Of a DNA stretch of 64,000 bases, positions 24,701 to 34,232 are shown in pieces. The notes beneath the pieces are model-generated. The model saw only the letters and a program-made list of their open reading frames with translations, ran no database searches and was not told where the DNA came from. How positions within the stretch are numbered: position 1 is the stretch's first letter; each line of letters begins with the position of its first letter. This stretch comes from Muscardinus avellanarius. Lineage: Eukaryota; Chordata; Mammalia; Rodentia; Gliridae. The position numbers were made by a program, and so were the translations under genes. The stretch spans positions 131,591,251 to 131,655,250 of the forward strand of contig OY726557.1 of assembly GCA_963383645.1 (NCBI GenBank). Direction: 5' to 3'.

Positions 24701-27700
24701 GGTTCCATCCCCAGTACTGCAATAAATAAATAAATAAATAAATAATAGAAAGTAACAGGCACTTATAGACAATATTTTATTATTTAAAATTGATACAGCT
24801 ATGAATCTGGAAAAGGTAATTTAATTCCTCACTGTAGCTTACAGGCTCAGACAGAAATGTGAATGCTTTTTTTTTTAAACTTAAACTAACTGTAGCTCCA
24901 GAACAAAGCATTTAGTAGCAAAGACTATCTCAGAAAGAATGTGATCAGAGCTGTGTCTCATTAAAAGTCAACTTCTAGCTGGGCGTAGTGGCACACGCTT
25001 GTAATCCCTGCACTTGGGAGGCGGAGACAGGAGGATCGCGCAGGTTTGAAGCCAGCTGCACTGGCTTGAGAGACCCTGTTTCCAAAAATAAAATAGGTCT
25101 GGGAGTGTAGCCTGGAGGTAAAAGGGCTTCCGGGAACCCCAGTACCACCACACACGCACACACACACACACACAAAGTCAACTTCTAAAGTCAACTTCAG
25201 TTACATTCTCTTCCCCACCAACTCACAGACCACGCATCATTCAGATTAGGATGGCTAGATGTGAATGGCAAGCAGGCAGTAGGGTGATGGGGAAACTCCT
25301 GACTTTTGATGAACTTTCGTAGATCTGGCTTCTCCTCCAGACGGGTCTGCAGATTCAAGAACTCCCTGTAGCGGCGGTTCACAGTGTGGTAGGCCAGCTG
25401 CGGTAGGCCACTGCTGTTCTCACCATTAAAAGCTGTCTCATACTGTTGAAGAAACAGATTTATTCACTAGCCAGGTTTAGACAATTTTAAAGGCTGGCTT
25501 TAATGACAATTTGTTCAATGGTCACACAATAACAGTAGAATTGGGGTAAAGGACAGGAGATGTCCCTCTTCTGTTGTAAAATCTAACACACCTGATTGCT
25601 GCCTGGAGTTGTAAAGCATAACTCAAACCCCAAAGGTGGTTGAATTAAGGAATGAGATGCACTTTCTGATGAACTTGGCCCAGAAGATCAGAAGTGAGTT
25701 TCACTGCTCTTCACCATTACTTCTATCCAAAAGCTCCCTCACCACCCAGACAGTTCATTTATAGAAAATGGCTATGAAACTATTTTTTCAAATTTTAAAG
25801 ACTGAGTATAAAATAGAGGAAGAACACATGTAAGAATGATATCACCTCTATCACCCCTAAATTATAACTTAGGCCTTATACAGGAATATCATTTTGCCAT
25901 TACACAACCAGTGCTAATTTATATTAGTTGGGGCAAGAACAAATAATCCCAAACAAGAGGTGAACAGAAATCATTTGTTCGCTTAGAGTGAATTAAAAGA
26001 ACATGTGTTTTATTTTACTTTGGGCAGATTAATCTTCCTAATTGTTACTCTTAAGGCTAAACTGATTTTTTTTCCCCCAAGCACATATCTGTATGAGAAG
26101 TCACATGATGACTGTAGATGTTGTAAGGGGCCAGAGCTGGCTGCCTTCCTGTACTTGAAGGGCTGGTACATGGGAAAGATGCCTAGTACTGCTTGTTCCC
26201 GGAAGACTGGGCACCTGGAACAGCATGGAAGCTGCAACTCACTACAGAGAAAGACTTTCTGCCAGAGTAGTTAAGAAATTATAAAATCCTGTGGGAGAAC
26301 TATATATGTGATTGTACTTATTAGGTGTAGGTTATTGTTATTGTTTGGCAGAGGTATTTTATTGTGGCAAATGATGGAAAAAAAATTATCTCATTGTTGG
26401 TGGGACTTGCTGGTATCTTAAAATTTCCTAAAATGAGAGACGAAGGGATATTCATCATGAAAAGTGAGCAAATAAGCCCCTCAGAGCAGTACTGAAAAGG
26501 AAAGTCAGGTGGAATTCAGGGCAGGCCTCTCAGACTTGGAGCACTTGGAAGGTAAGATGCTTTCTGTGGAATATTCTTCTTGGAGGACAAAATTCAATAT
26601 TGATGTATTCACTTCAATCACATAAACTAAAAACTGTTTTACTATCAGAAAGTATAATACTGATAGAAAAGTTAAAATCATAGTTATGTCCATATGAAAA
26701 TTTAAAAGCAATCTCAAGCTATACACAATTGGTCACATTATTTTGTTGCTCATTTTTTACTTTACCCTTTTCTAATGTCCACTTGAGGCAGGCAGGAGGT
26801 GCCAAAATTTAGCAACCACAAAGGGAAAAAGAATAATGGGGAAAACACTATGATCCTAAATATTTTCTCCATTAATTTCTGCTCATGAGGAAAACCACTG
26901 CTGTTTAATATTAGTGTTAGACTATGTCATAAAATGAAATAACTAGAAACTGATACTTAAATGTGAGAAAGCTGAATGTCATAGGGATAACTACAATTAG
27001 GAGAACAAAAAGGCAGCAATATGTTAACAAAGTTACACCAGTCCTTTGAGGCTAGCACGTTATTATGACCAGATATCTGCACTTCTAACTTGCCTACATA
27101 TGTACATACTCCCTTGACTTAACTTGAAAATGTCATGATGTTACCTTCCAAAATGCTAGGTCGCTATATCTATGTTCAGCAAATTAGGGAAGGTCTTTTC
27201 TTCTTAACTGGACTGGGATTTTGGGGAGTAGTGTAGTACCTAGGATCATTTCTAATAAAAGTTTTTGTACTCAGAATGAAGGAAATGCAGAAATGGTAAA
27301 TAAAATCCAATAGATAGGGTCTTGCACAGGGATTGCTTTCTAAACTTCCCTGCTAATTCCTTTTAGAAAAATACTACCATCTCTTATACTTTGCTTTGGG
27401 AAGGTACCTGTATTTACCTTTGAAGGTCCAAGTTCCTTGTTCCTGAAGAAGTTTAAGCACAGACTTGGAAAACATCTGGCAGATATGATATGAAAAAGGC
27501 TGGCTGCATTAAAGCAGTGGGTCCTCCAAAATGACCTGAGGTAAGGCTGTCTCCATGGCATTTTAAAAATATAGGGAACCCTGGGCTCTACTTTGGACAT
27601 TCTTGTTCAAAATCTGTCAGAATCAGTATAGTTAAAAGGCAGTGCAAGAGATTTTGAGGTGCAGCAAGGTTTGGGAACCACTGAAAAATAGGATCTTCAG

Positions 27701-29580
27701 TATAACAACTCTGAGCTTCTAGGACTATTTGTGTAGAGATTAGCCTACTTGCCTAATAAATTAGCTTACAGATGCTTGTTGAATTAAACACAGCAAACTA
27801 AGTCATCTCTGCCTGAGAATATTAACTTCACTGACTCTGCTTTCCTGAAGCACTCCCAACCCACAGTAGAGACCCACAGCTCAGATTCTGTTACCTTCAC
27901 AGTGTAGAGTGTGTATGGGTGGAATCCAGTGCCACTATGCTCTCGGGCAGTAATGGTGCCAGTGATACGTAGGTTCTGGATGACAACTGGGCCATCCGGA
28001 CTGCTCAGGGGCTCAAAGCTGAAAGTAGCTGAGCTAAGAGGACCAGGTGGAGAAGAAGAAAGTGTAACTGGTGGCAGAGTTGGATCGAGGGAACTCACAC
28101 CATTGGTGAGGTCCTTCTCTAAGCATGAGGGCCGCGGGGGCCGAGTCTTTTCTGGTTCCTCCAACAAAGCTGTAAGAGAAGTGGCATGTCCTTGCTCTAC
28201 CTCCTTATCTGCTGTATCAATGTGGATTTCTGGGCAGGACTTCAGCATGGACACCAGCAGGCTCGTTTCTGTTTCTGTCCCTGGGGCCTCCTCAGCCTCT
28301 GCTCCTTCAATGCCCTCAGATCCTTCATCTTCCTTAGGCTCCAGAGACTGGGAATCCTCTAGAGCACACAGGGCATCCTGGATTCTGTCAGAAAGGAAGT
28401 TGCCTGGGGTCATGAGCATGATAGTTTCTTTGCCTAGTTCAGAGAGTGGAGATTCCAGCTCTGAATCTTCACATAAGAACAGCGGGCCTCGAATATCTGG
28501 CTGCAGGAAGTGGGATGAGTCATTTCCTACTTTTCTTTCTTCAAGCATCCCAGCCAAATCTCCCTCTACAACTTCATGGCCTTCTTCAACATCTGGAGAA
28601 GGCCCTGGCTCACTACAGTTCAGGGGCAATGAGGCTGCTACTGGAGAAGGGGCTCTCCCTTCTGGTAGATCCTCTACCTCAACAATCAGTGGCAGAGATG
28701 TGGGCACTGAGGGCTGCTCCATAGTATTGGCTGCACAAGGTGGTTTAACCCCTTGTGCTGGATGATTTCTGGCCTTGGAAAAGATACCCACGAGTATAAG
28801 ATGGATCCAGTCAGGATCTGACAACTTGCTGATCAGTGGTAAGATTACATTGCAGGTAATGAGTTCAACCACTACATGGCGTCCAGTTCTAGTCTCCAAG
28901 TGGGGCTTCGGCACTAGCCCTTGAAGTAACAGGTTCACAATGCCACGGGTATAGATGACCTCAGTACTAGGGCTGTTCACAGCCGGATGTGGGGCAGTAG
29001 ACTCGCAGTAAGCTTCCCAGAGCTGGGAGGGCTGAATTGGACCACTCTGCTTCTTTGTAGTGGCCTCTTTTGCCTGTATGTAGCTCTGCAGGTGACAACC
29101 ACAGAGAGTCAGAATTCTTTGGGCAAGAGCATGGCTGTCCACCATACCCATCCTCCTCCGAAGCTCCTGCACCAACCCTTTCATGGCTGTTTCCATCTCT
29201 TCCTTAAAGGCTGGCTCCTTGCTCACTGAATGATACCAAGATAACACAAAATCTCGAATAATCATCTGGATGGTACTGTTGATCTCCTGCTCCAGCTGCC
29301 TTTCTGCCTCAGGACATGGAGGGCAGGTGGCTACTGGGATGAAGCGTTCCAGGTGCAGTCGACCTGAAGCCCCCACAGTGGCGCTGGAGCCCAGCCATCC
29401 TCCCAGTACCAACAGCAACAGAGACAGAAGGCACAGAAGCCACACATTGACCAGAAGGTGGATGACCAGGAGCCAGCCAAGCAAGACACCCACAGCCATC
29501 AGCTTCCGGCTACTCCACACAGGACTGAGGTTAGAGAAAGCTGAGGTCTCTTGGACCGGGGGCGCTGTCTCGGCCTTCAT
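16244..29580 (-). CDS. SNX19: Sorting nexin 19, partial gene (coding exons 1-8 of the minus strand)
   Basis: SNX19 is a membrane-anchored PX-family sorting nexin. From family knowledge it sits in the ER membrane, binds endosomal phosphoinositide through its PX domain and tethers endolysosomes to the ER; it has also been linked to dense-core vesicles. The sequence shows eight coding exons: 29580-27895, 25442-25304, 23876-23776, 23663-23544, 21384-21254, 20084-19988, 19515-19350 and 16373-16244. All introns are GT-AG and the frame is kept throughout, giving about 857 codons. In order these encode a hydrophobic hairpin (about residues 27-66), a PXA region (about 95-270), an acidic linker, the PX domain (about 533-645) and the beginning of Nexin_C. 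The mammalian protein is about 990 residues, so about 135 C-terminal residues and the stop codon lie left of the window. No frameshift or stop breaks the exons, so the gene looks intact. The identification rests on recognised homology across every exon. Confidence 0.96.
16408..16644 (+). mobile_element. B1-dID SINE with (AC)n tail
   Basis: B1 head near 16412, linker, and an ID tail ending in GGGTTCAATCCCTAG. Its A-rich tail has become a CA repeat (16591-16644). Confidence 0.9.
17869..18004 (+). mobile_element. Probable L1 3' end
   Basis: The stretch ends TACAATGTATAATTATATCG...AATAAAA with an A-rich tail. It resembles the minus-strand L1 3' end at 38009-38309 and the sciurid-type L1 3' untranslated region. 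The match is short. Confidence 0.45.
18404..18617 (-). mobile_element. B1-dID SINE
   Basis: The minus-strand B1 head and ID tail are split by a central T/A-run, with a long plus-strand T-run at the left. It sits in SNX19 intron 7 in the gene's own orientation. Confidence 0.9.
19350..19515 (-). CDS. SNX19: SNX19 coding exon 7: variable linker
   Basis: The exon has 166 bases and encodes residues 759-813 plus one base. It includes the conserved Met-Glu-Ser-Phe-Ile-Glu-Lys-Gln-Thr-Lys-Leu-Leu-Glu helix and then a poorly conserved segment. That segment is several residues shorter than I recall in human SNX19. The acceptor is TTAG and the donor is the consensus GTAAGT. Confidence 0.93.
19988..20084 (-). 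CDS. SNX19: SNX19 coding exon 6: linker between PX and Nexin_C
   Basis: The exon has 97 bases, completes Lys726 and runs to Val758. It contains the Arg-Leu-Arg-Phe-Ser-Ser-Ser-Lys basic/serine motif and an Ile-Leu-Tyr-Cys-Leu-Gln helix seen in mammalian SNX19. Acceptor ACCAG; strong donor GTAAGA. Confidence 0.94.
20085..21253 (-). other. SNX19: SNX19 intron 5
   Basis: The intron runs from GTGAGG to ACCAG. No mobile element or RNA gene was recognised in it. Confidence 0.8.
21254..21384 (-). CDS. SNX19: SNX19 coding exon 5: post-PX linker
   Basis: The exon has 131 bases and encodes residues 683-725 plus two bases of Lys726. It begins Met-Val-Val-Ser-Ala-Ile-Val-Asp and becomes an acidic and then Lys-rich linker. 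The acceptor is CAG before ATG and the donor is GTGAGG. Exons 5 and 6 together are 228 bases, exactly 76 codons. Confidence 0.94.
21648..21917 (-). mobile_element. B1-dID SINE with (CT)n(GT)n at its tail
   Basis: The SINE body is 21720-21917 on the minus strand. Its tail is replaced by a compound CT (21648-21690) and GT (21691-21719) microsatellite. It lies in intron 4. Confidence 0.9.
22548..22654 (+). pseudogene. U6 snRNA retrocopy
   Basis: The stretch aligns along its whole length with vertebrate U6 snRNA. It has the AGCAGCACATATACTAAAA block, the central AACGATAC, the CAAGGATGA...CGCAAATT-type block (here with substitutions) and the terminal TTCCATATTTTT. Several changes, including loss of the ACAGAGA box sequence (here ACGGGGT), indicate a non-functional copy. 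It lies in SNX19 intron 4 in antisense orientation. Confidence 0.9.
23291..23328 (+). repeat. Partial second copy of the U6 retrocopy's 5' end and flank
   Basis: These 38 bases match 22529-22566 with two differences. They include 19 bases of sequence upstream of the U6 start, so this is a DNA-level duplication and not a second retrotransposition. Similarity ends after the AGCAGCAC block. Confidence 0.75.
23544..23663 (-). CDS. SNX19: SNX19 coding exon 4: end of PX and following linker
   Basis: The exon has 120 bases, exactly 40 codons (residues 643-682), in phase 0 at both ends. It starts with the Gln-Leu-Cys-Ala-Ile-Pro helix that closes the PX domain and ends at Arg-Ile-Asp-Lys. The intron before it is only 112 bases. 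The donor is GTACCT, a poor match at +4 and +5. Confidence 0.95.
23776..23876 (-). CDS. SNX19: SNX19 coding exon 3: C-terminal half of the PX domain
   Basis: The exon has 101 bases. Its first two bases complete the Asn codon started in exon 2, and it then encodes residues up to Lys642. It includes the Lys-Lys-Leu-Phe-Pro-Asp-Leu-Pro segment of the PX membrane loop and the Arg-Lys-Ser-Leu-Leu-Glu-Ser-Phe-Leu helix. The donor is GTCAGA. Exons 2 and 3 together are 240 bases, exactly 80 codons, so joint skipping would keep frame and remove most of the PX domain. Confidence 0.95.
24120..24320 (+). mobile_element. MIR-like element
   Basis: ACTTCAGGCAAACT, TTTCAGTAAACAGAGGATGATGG and the TTAAATGACACCATGTAAAATG block follow the MIR 3' half. 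Confidence 0.6.
24518..24748 (+). mobile_element. B1-dID SINE with (AAAT)n tail
   Basis: Complete B1 head (AGCCAGATGTGGTGGC), linker, ID tail (GGGTTCCATCCCCAG) and AAAT repeat tail. Antisense to SNX19 in intron 2. Confidence 0.9.
24978..25173 (+). mobile_element. Young B1-dID SINE, variant-tail subfamily, with intact target duplication
   Basis: The element carries the GCTGGGCGTAGTGGC head, the ACTGGCTTGAGAGACC block and the TTCCGGGAACCCCAGTACC tail of the variant subfamily, then a CA-repeat tail. It is flanked by a perfect 14-base direct repeat (AAAGTCAACTTCTA at 24964-24977 and 25174-25187), a target-site duplication. A further partial copy follows at 25188. It lies about 130 bases downstream of SNX19 exon 2. 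Confidence 0.95.
25304..25442 (-). CDS. SNX19: SNX19 coding exon 2: core of the PX domain
   Basis: The exon has 139 bases and encodes residues 563-608 plus the first base of codon 609. It carries the Arg-Arg-Tyr-Arg-Glu-Phe element (about 585-590), the conserved PX motif whose basic residue contacts phosphatidylinositol 3-phosphate in the family. The acceptor is CAG before TAT; the donor is GTCAGG, unusual at +3. It lies between introns of about 2.45 kb and 1.43 kb. Confidence 0.95.
25443..27894 (-). other. SNX19: SNX19 intron 1
   Basis: The intron runs from GTAACA at 27894 to CAG at 25443. No SINE or other repeat was recognised in it. The first 36 codons after exon 1 stay open (stop ending at 27784). 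Otherwise it holds only short chance frames. Confidence 0.85.
27895..29580 (-). CDS. SNX19: SNX19 coding exon 1: membrane hairpin, PXA domain, acidic linker, start of PX
   Basis: This large exon carries the ATG at 29580-29578 and 562 complete codons. The start is the first in-frame ATG and opens a typical SNX19 N-terminus. Residues 27-66 are almost wholly hydrophobic and rich in Leu, Val and Trp, fitting a membrane hairpin. A PXA-type helical region follows (about 95-270) with a Cys-Pro-Pro-Cys pair near residue 86. Residues 290-510 are a low-complexity, Glu/Ser/Pro-rich linker likely to be disordered. The last 30 residues begin the PX fold. The exon ends in phase 0 after a Lys codon at the donor GTAACA. 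The same frame runs 36 codons into intron 1 before a stop ending at 27784. Confidence 0.96.
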
Positions 29581-29739
29581 GACTGAAAGGAGCAGGTGGC
29601 TTCCTTCGGTGACAGTCCTCTTTTTATTTTATCTCTGTGTCAGGGAACGGGACGTGAATTATGTTCCAGATACAAGAAAACCTGGGGATCTATTCAGAGC
29701 ACGGCCTGGGGGCTCTGGGCCCTCAAAGTCCTACAGGCA

Positions 29740-30235
29740 ATGTAAAATGACAGCTCGGCGTCTCCCTGTTGCTGTCGTCAACAGCGCCCTCCAGCCGGCC
29801 GCTTCCTGCGTAGACGTGGTTTCCGAGAAGTCAGTGGCCTTCATAGTGCTGCGGGGACAGCACTCCGCAGCCTCCCACCGCCCCGCACACTTACAGACGC
29901 CGGCTGCTCACACGTCGCCGGGGGCCGCGCGCCCAGGCTGAGCTCCCGCCTGGAGTGGACTCATTGGGGGTCAGAGCCGACGGCTGACAGCCTTCGCCTG
30001 CAGCTACTGCAGGCTCGGGGGTCCAAGGCGACTGCGCTCCGCAGCCCCAACTACGTGTGGGCAGCCGGCCGGCCCGCAGCCGGCGACTGCTTCCGGGTCG
30101 CGGCTGGCGGGAGCGAGGCATCCTGGGACAGCGGCCGGGTGCGCGCGCGGTCTGGGCGGAGCAGCGTGGCGAGTGCCCCCTAGTGGTGAGAAGCCGTGGT
30201 GACTGCAGGTGCAGTTCTTCCCCAAGGACCTGCAA
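29740..30235 (-). promoter_or_regulatory. SNX19: CpG-island promoter and 5' leader of SNX19
   Basis: This is the only CpG-dense stretch in the window and lies directly upstream of the SNX19 start codon. It has many CG dinucleotides, a GC-box-like GGGCGG near 30155, an alternating GC run (GCGCGCGCGG) near 30141 resembling an NRF1 site, and an ETS-type CTTCCGG at 30090-30096. No TATA box is apparent. This fits a TATA-less housekeeping promoter, possibly firing in both directions. The exact start site and the leader boundary (about 29581 upward) cannot be fixed from sequence alone. Confidence 0.8.
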
Positions 30236-30426
30236 AAATTACGTGTCACTCAACCTCGTGGCCTTGCAGCAGTGACCCACAGACTTAGACCTCTGGAGCC
30301 TTTAAAACGCGTCTCAACTCTATTAAATGTTGTCTTCAAACACCACCTACTGCTTAGGGAAACTCTCAGTAAACCCAGTTTATTGTAGTCCCGTGGGAGC
30401 ATATTTATAGTGACCTGAAGGATTTT

Positions 30427-30637
30427 TTTGTTATTGTTGTTGCAGTACTGGGGATTGAACCCAAGGGGCAAACTACCTCCGAGCTAATAGTCAGCCCTAT
30501 TTTTTGTTCTTTGTTTTGAAACAGGGTCTAAGTTGAGAAAGGCCTCACTGAGTATCTGAGGCTGGTTGTGAACCTGAGATCCTCCTGTCTCAGTCTCCCA
30601 AGTACTAGGATTACAAGTGTGCACCACCCTGCCAGGC
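30427..30637 (-). mobile_element. B1-dID SINE just upstream of the SNX19 promoter
   Basis: The minus-strand element is flanked by a perfect 16-base target duplication (30411-30426 and 30638-30653), so the insertion is fairly recent. It lies about 200 bases beyond the CpG island in the same orientation as the gene. Confidence 0.93.
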
Positions 30638-30653
30638 TGACCTGAAGGATTTT

Positions 30654-32865
30654 AACGTTCACCCCCAAACTAGCCCCAATTCACTGCCCACCTCACTTGT
30701 TCTCAGGAATTTTAGAATACCAGTCATAAAACATGCTACAGAGACAAACTGATTTCTTAAGTTTCATATCCTCTATTACAAAATCGTATTTGGGATTTGG
30801 GGTTATTTGCTTGTGGCACCGTTCAAGCAGTTAAATATTTTGAATGTCTGCTGTGTTCAGTCACCATGATTAATAGACTGTAGGAATAAAAGCATCCTTG
30901 TCCCAAGGCCTTTGCAGCTGATTGGGGGAAATGAGTTCTTTGACACAAATAGATATTTAATAATGCAGGCCACTATGGGCTATAGTAACAAGAAAAATCT
31001 TATAGATATTCAGAGAAAGGAAGATTGCTGTGAGTGCAATGGTAACAAGGTGGACCTGACAGAGAATGTAGTCTTCATGCTGAATCTTTAGGGATGAAAA
31101 TTTCTTTGTTTCTACAACCATCTCTTTTCCCCCTCACCTCCCAAACGCATAGAAGAGGAAGGCAGAGATAGAGATGTATTTTTAGATAATTTTCTAATAT
31201 GCTTAGTTTGGAATATGTTGCATGTTTGATGGTTTTCAGCTTTTACACATTCACCTTAGATGTCTACACAAACAGAATGACATACAGCAATATTAAATAT
31301 CTGATGATATGACTGACCAAGTGTAGAAGTGTTTATGAGCTTTTGGTGTGAAGCCAGCTCCCTTCCCACCTCAGTGCTTAGGAGTTCTGTCTGTAATGTG
31401 GCTATCCTTTTTATTTTGGCACACGAAGAGTACAATTTGCATAGAACTGCTCACAGTTGCCCATCTTCAGCATTTTCAATGCTGTTAGCAGCCTTTTGTA
31501 ATTATAGCATTTACTCCCTGGATGTTTTAGGGAATCTTCAGGCAAATTCCATCCCAAATCTGTGCCAACAAGAAGCATATTGCAGCACTTCTCTCATCTT
31601 CATTTCTACTATTGGAGCAAAAGAATCCATATTTATGCAAAAGAAACCATATTTAGATGAGAGGCATGGCTTATGACTAATCACTTCAAAAGCAAATGGT
31701 GCAATTTAGGATCAAAGTGTCCACAAAAGTGGACTGGGCCCATCCCTAAAATCCTAGAATGCCAGTCCATGTTACCATGACACACCCCACTTTCATACTG
31801 CTTTTCTTTCCATGAAAAAGAGCATAAGAAGTGGATGCTGCCCCTCTTTCTTATCCCTGTCAGATCATTGCATTGTTCTCAGGAACAGTTAGAGGATGAC
31901 AACAATGCTCTGGGGGAAATATCTGTGCTTAGTTGGGAACTACAATAGAAAAGTGAGTGATGAAGGGACTAATGATGCTGCTGAAGACTTTGTGTGGGCA
32001 GCTCAGAGAAAGTTTACTCCACAGTGTGATCTGCGGTGTATGTTCAGGGTGGGAGGAACTGACCTTGTAAGTGGGCACCGTGCCACCTGACCAGATGGTC
32101 TGGAGCACCGAGGTAGCCAAGAGTGTCTTCCTGATTTCGAAGCAGGTTTGATGGACATGCTAATGCACTTGTCATTTGGACGGCTGTGAGTTTCTGCCCA
32201 GGGTCTGGGACAGACCTCATCCTCCAAGCAGATTAATCACTGGGAGGAGGCAAGAGTCAGGACTGATGTTCACTGGTGTGTGTTTGTGTGTGTGTGGGGG
32301 GGGCTGGCTATCTGGCCACTCTACTCTTCCTTTGCAAGGTCTTTCCTTCTTTTCTTATAATTTCTCAAAGCAATAATAGCATAGTGCTAGAGTAATGGGA
32401 TAACAAGACATATAAGACATAGTTTTTTCATCTCAAGAGACTTGCCACCTAGTAAAGGAGAGACAAATAGAAAAATGTAATTAAACATGAGCTCATGTTT
32501 AATGATGTTTTATGATCAGCAAGTAGGGGTAGTCAACTGGGGAATTGGGTGGCTCATGGAAATTTTATTGGAAAGTTGGGAAATAGACAATAAGTAAGTG
32601 TGTTATTTAAAAATGTAGGGTAGAGAGAGAAGACAAAAAGGGAGGGGAGGTCTTTCAGGCTGCAGGAGGTATGCGAGTACAGTCAGGGATAATAAGAGCA
32701 AAGGGCACTGTGACAAGGGGCCAGTCTGGAATCACCCCGTGTCACATATTAACTTTCTCTCAAACATAGAAGATAAGGTAATTTACTGAAGGGAGATTCA
32801 GTAATGGGGCTGGTGAGCAGATAAGTGGTGGTGCAGAATTATTGCTATGAGAAATAGAAAAGGTG
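30654..32865. other. Gene-free flank
   Basis: No recognisable gene or mobile element was seen in this stretch. There is a short GT/G-rich tract at about 32275-32302. The open frames are short and unrecognised. Confidence 0.6.
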
Positions 32866-32975
32866 CTAAGTTGCGGAGGGCCTCACTGAGTAACTGAGGC
32901 TGGCTGTGAACTGAGATCCTCCCATTTCAGCCTCTCAAGTACTGGGATTATAAGTGTATGCTACCATGCCTGGCT
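32866..32975 (-). mobile_element. B1-dID SINE, 5' fragment
   Basis: Only the B1 head and part of the linker are present (TAAGTTGCGGAGGGCC...CCATGCCTGGCT on the plus strand). Confidence 0.8.
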
Positions 32976-33064
32976 ATAAGCAAGACATTTTGAGTCTGAA
33001 TTTTTTTAGAAAAGTGACTTATCTGAGGTTGGAAGTCATCAATATTAGGGTAGAAAGAACTGTA

Positions 33065-33275
33065 ATTTTTTTTTTTTTTGTACTGCTGATTGAACCCAGA
33101 GCTATTCTACCTCTGAGCTACATCCCCATCTCTTTTTAGTTTTTAGTTTGAAACAAGAAGATCTGGATAAGCTGATGATGGTCTCATTAAGTTGCTGAGG
33201 CTGGCCTTGGGCCTGTGATTCTCCAGTTTCAGCTTCCAAGTACTGAGATTACTGGTGTGAGTCACCATGCCTACT
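33065..33275 (-). mobile_element. B1-dID SINE, diverged
   Basis: Minus strand, complete but with many substitutions; plus-strand T-run at 33066. Confidence 0.85.
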
Positions 33276-33837
33276 AAGAACCATGATCTTGATACAAAAG
33301 TCCTCAGTCAATGAGAAATATCAGGAGGCTGACATGTGATGTAATAAACGGAGAATACATTAATACAAGCATAGGAGGAGGAAATTGTGAGTAATGTGAG
33401 AGGCTATGAAGGGCCAGGGTATTGCAAAGAGCATTTTTCCATACCCTGCCTCTTAGGCACAGCAATGGAGAACAAATGGCCACCAGAGAGCAGCAGCGAG
33501 CACCATGTTCTAAGGAAACTCACATCCGTTTACTCATTCATTCATTCATTGTACCCATCTATTCTACAAAGACTAAGCTAGGTATTGGTAGTTCAAAGAT
33601 GGGGTTTATATGGTTTTTCTCCTCAAAATAATTCACAATCTATTTCAAAAGATAGACATTGACATAATATAAAAAACAGAAATATGTTGAAACAAAAGAA
33701 TACAGAGAGTTAGGGAAGTTGTATAGAAGCGATGATATTTGAGTTAGCCTTGAAGGATGTGTTAACATTTCCATGAATACAGGAGGAGCAGGTTATTTGG
33801 GAATAAGAAAAACACTTGAAATGCTGCATAAGCTCTT

Positions 33838-34232
33838 ATATTAGTCTTCTAGGGCTTATAACAAAATACTACTGACTGAGTGGCTTAAACAACAGAATTT
33901 TATTTCCCACAGTTCTAGAGACTGAATGTCTAATATTCTAGAGACTGAAAGTCAAAGATTTTGAATTGGAATTGGAAGGGTTGGTTCTGTCTGAAGCCTC
34001 CCTCTTTGCCTTGCAGTTGGCCACCCTTCCACTGTGTCCTTACAGAGACTTTCTCTGTGTGTGAGCATTCCTGTGTCTCTCCCTTCTAAGGACATCATCA
34101 AGTTGGATTAGCATCCCACCCTTATGCCCTTGTTTAACTTTAATTATATCAAATGCAGTCAGAGTCTGATGTGTACTGGGCTACAGGGCTTCAACAAATG
34201 AGTTTTGAAGAGACATCACTCGGTCCATCACA
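33838..34232 (-). mobile_element. MaLR-type LTR
   Basis: The plus strand starts TTATATTAGTCTTCTAGGGC and includes TGGCTTAAACAACAG, the reverse complement of the common 3' end of mammalian MaLR-type LTRs. It ends at GGTCCATCACAGC. A short internal duplication of CTAGAGACTGAA lies at about 33915-33950. Confidence 0.6.

Larger units (their letters stand above)
23877..25303 (-). other. SNX19: SNX19 intron 2, with two SINEs and a MIR
   Basis: The intron runs from GTCAGG to AAG. It holds a MIR-like stretch (about 24120-24320) and B1-dID SINEs at 24518-24748 and 24978-25173, both antisense to SNX19. Confidence 0.85.

Noticed and set aside
27911..28765. 284-codon open frame on the plus strand
   Set aside because: It lies fully antisense to SNX19 exon 1 and its composition mirrors that exon. 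It is a shadow frame with no domain of its own.
29270..29941. 223-codon plus-strand frame across the SNX19 start and CpG island
   Set aside because: It spans antisense exon 1, the leader and GC-rich promoter sequence with no recognisable protein features.
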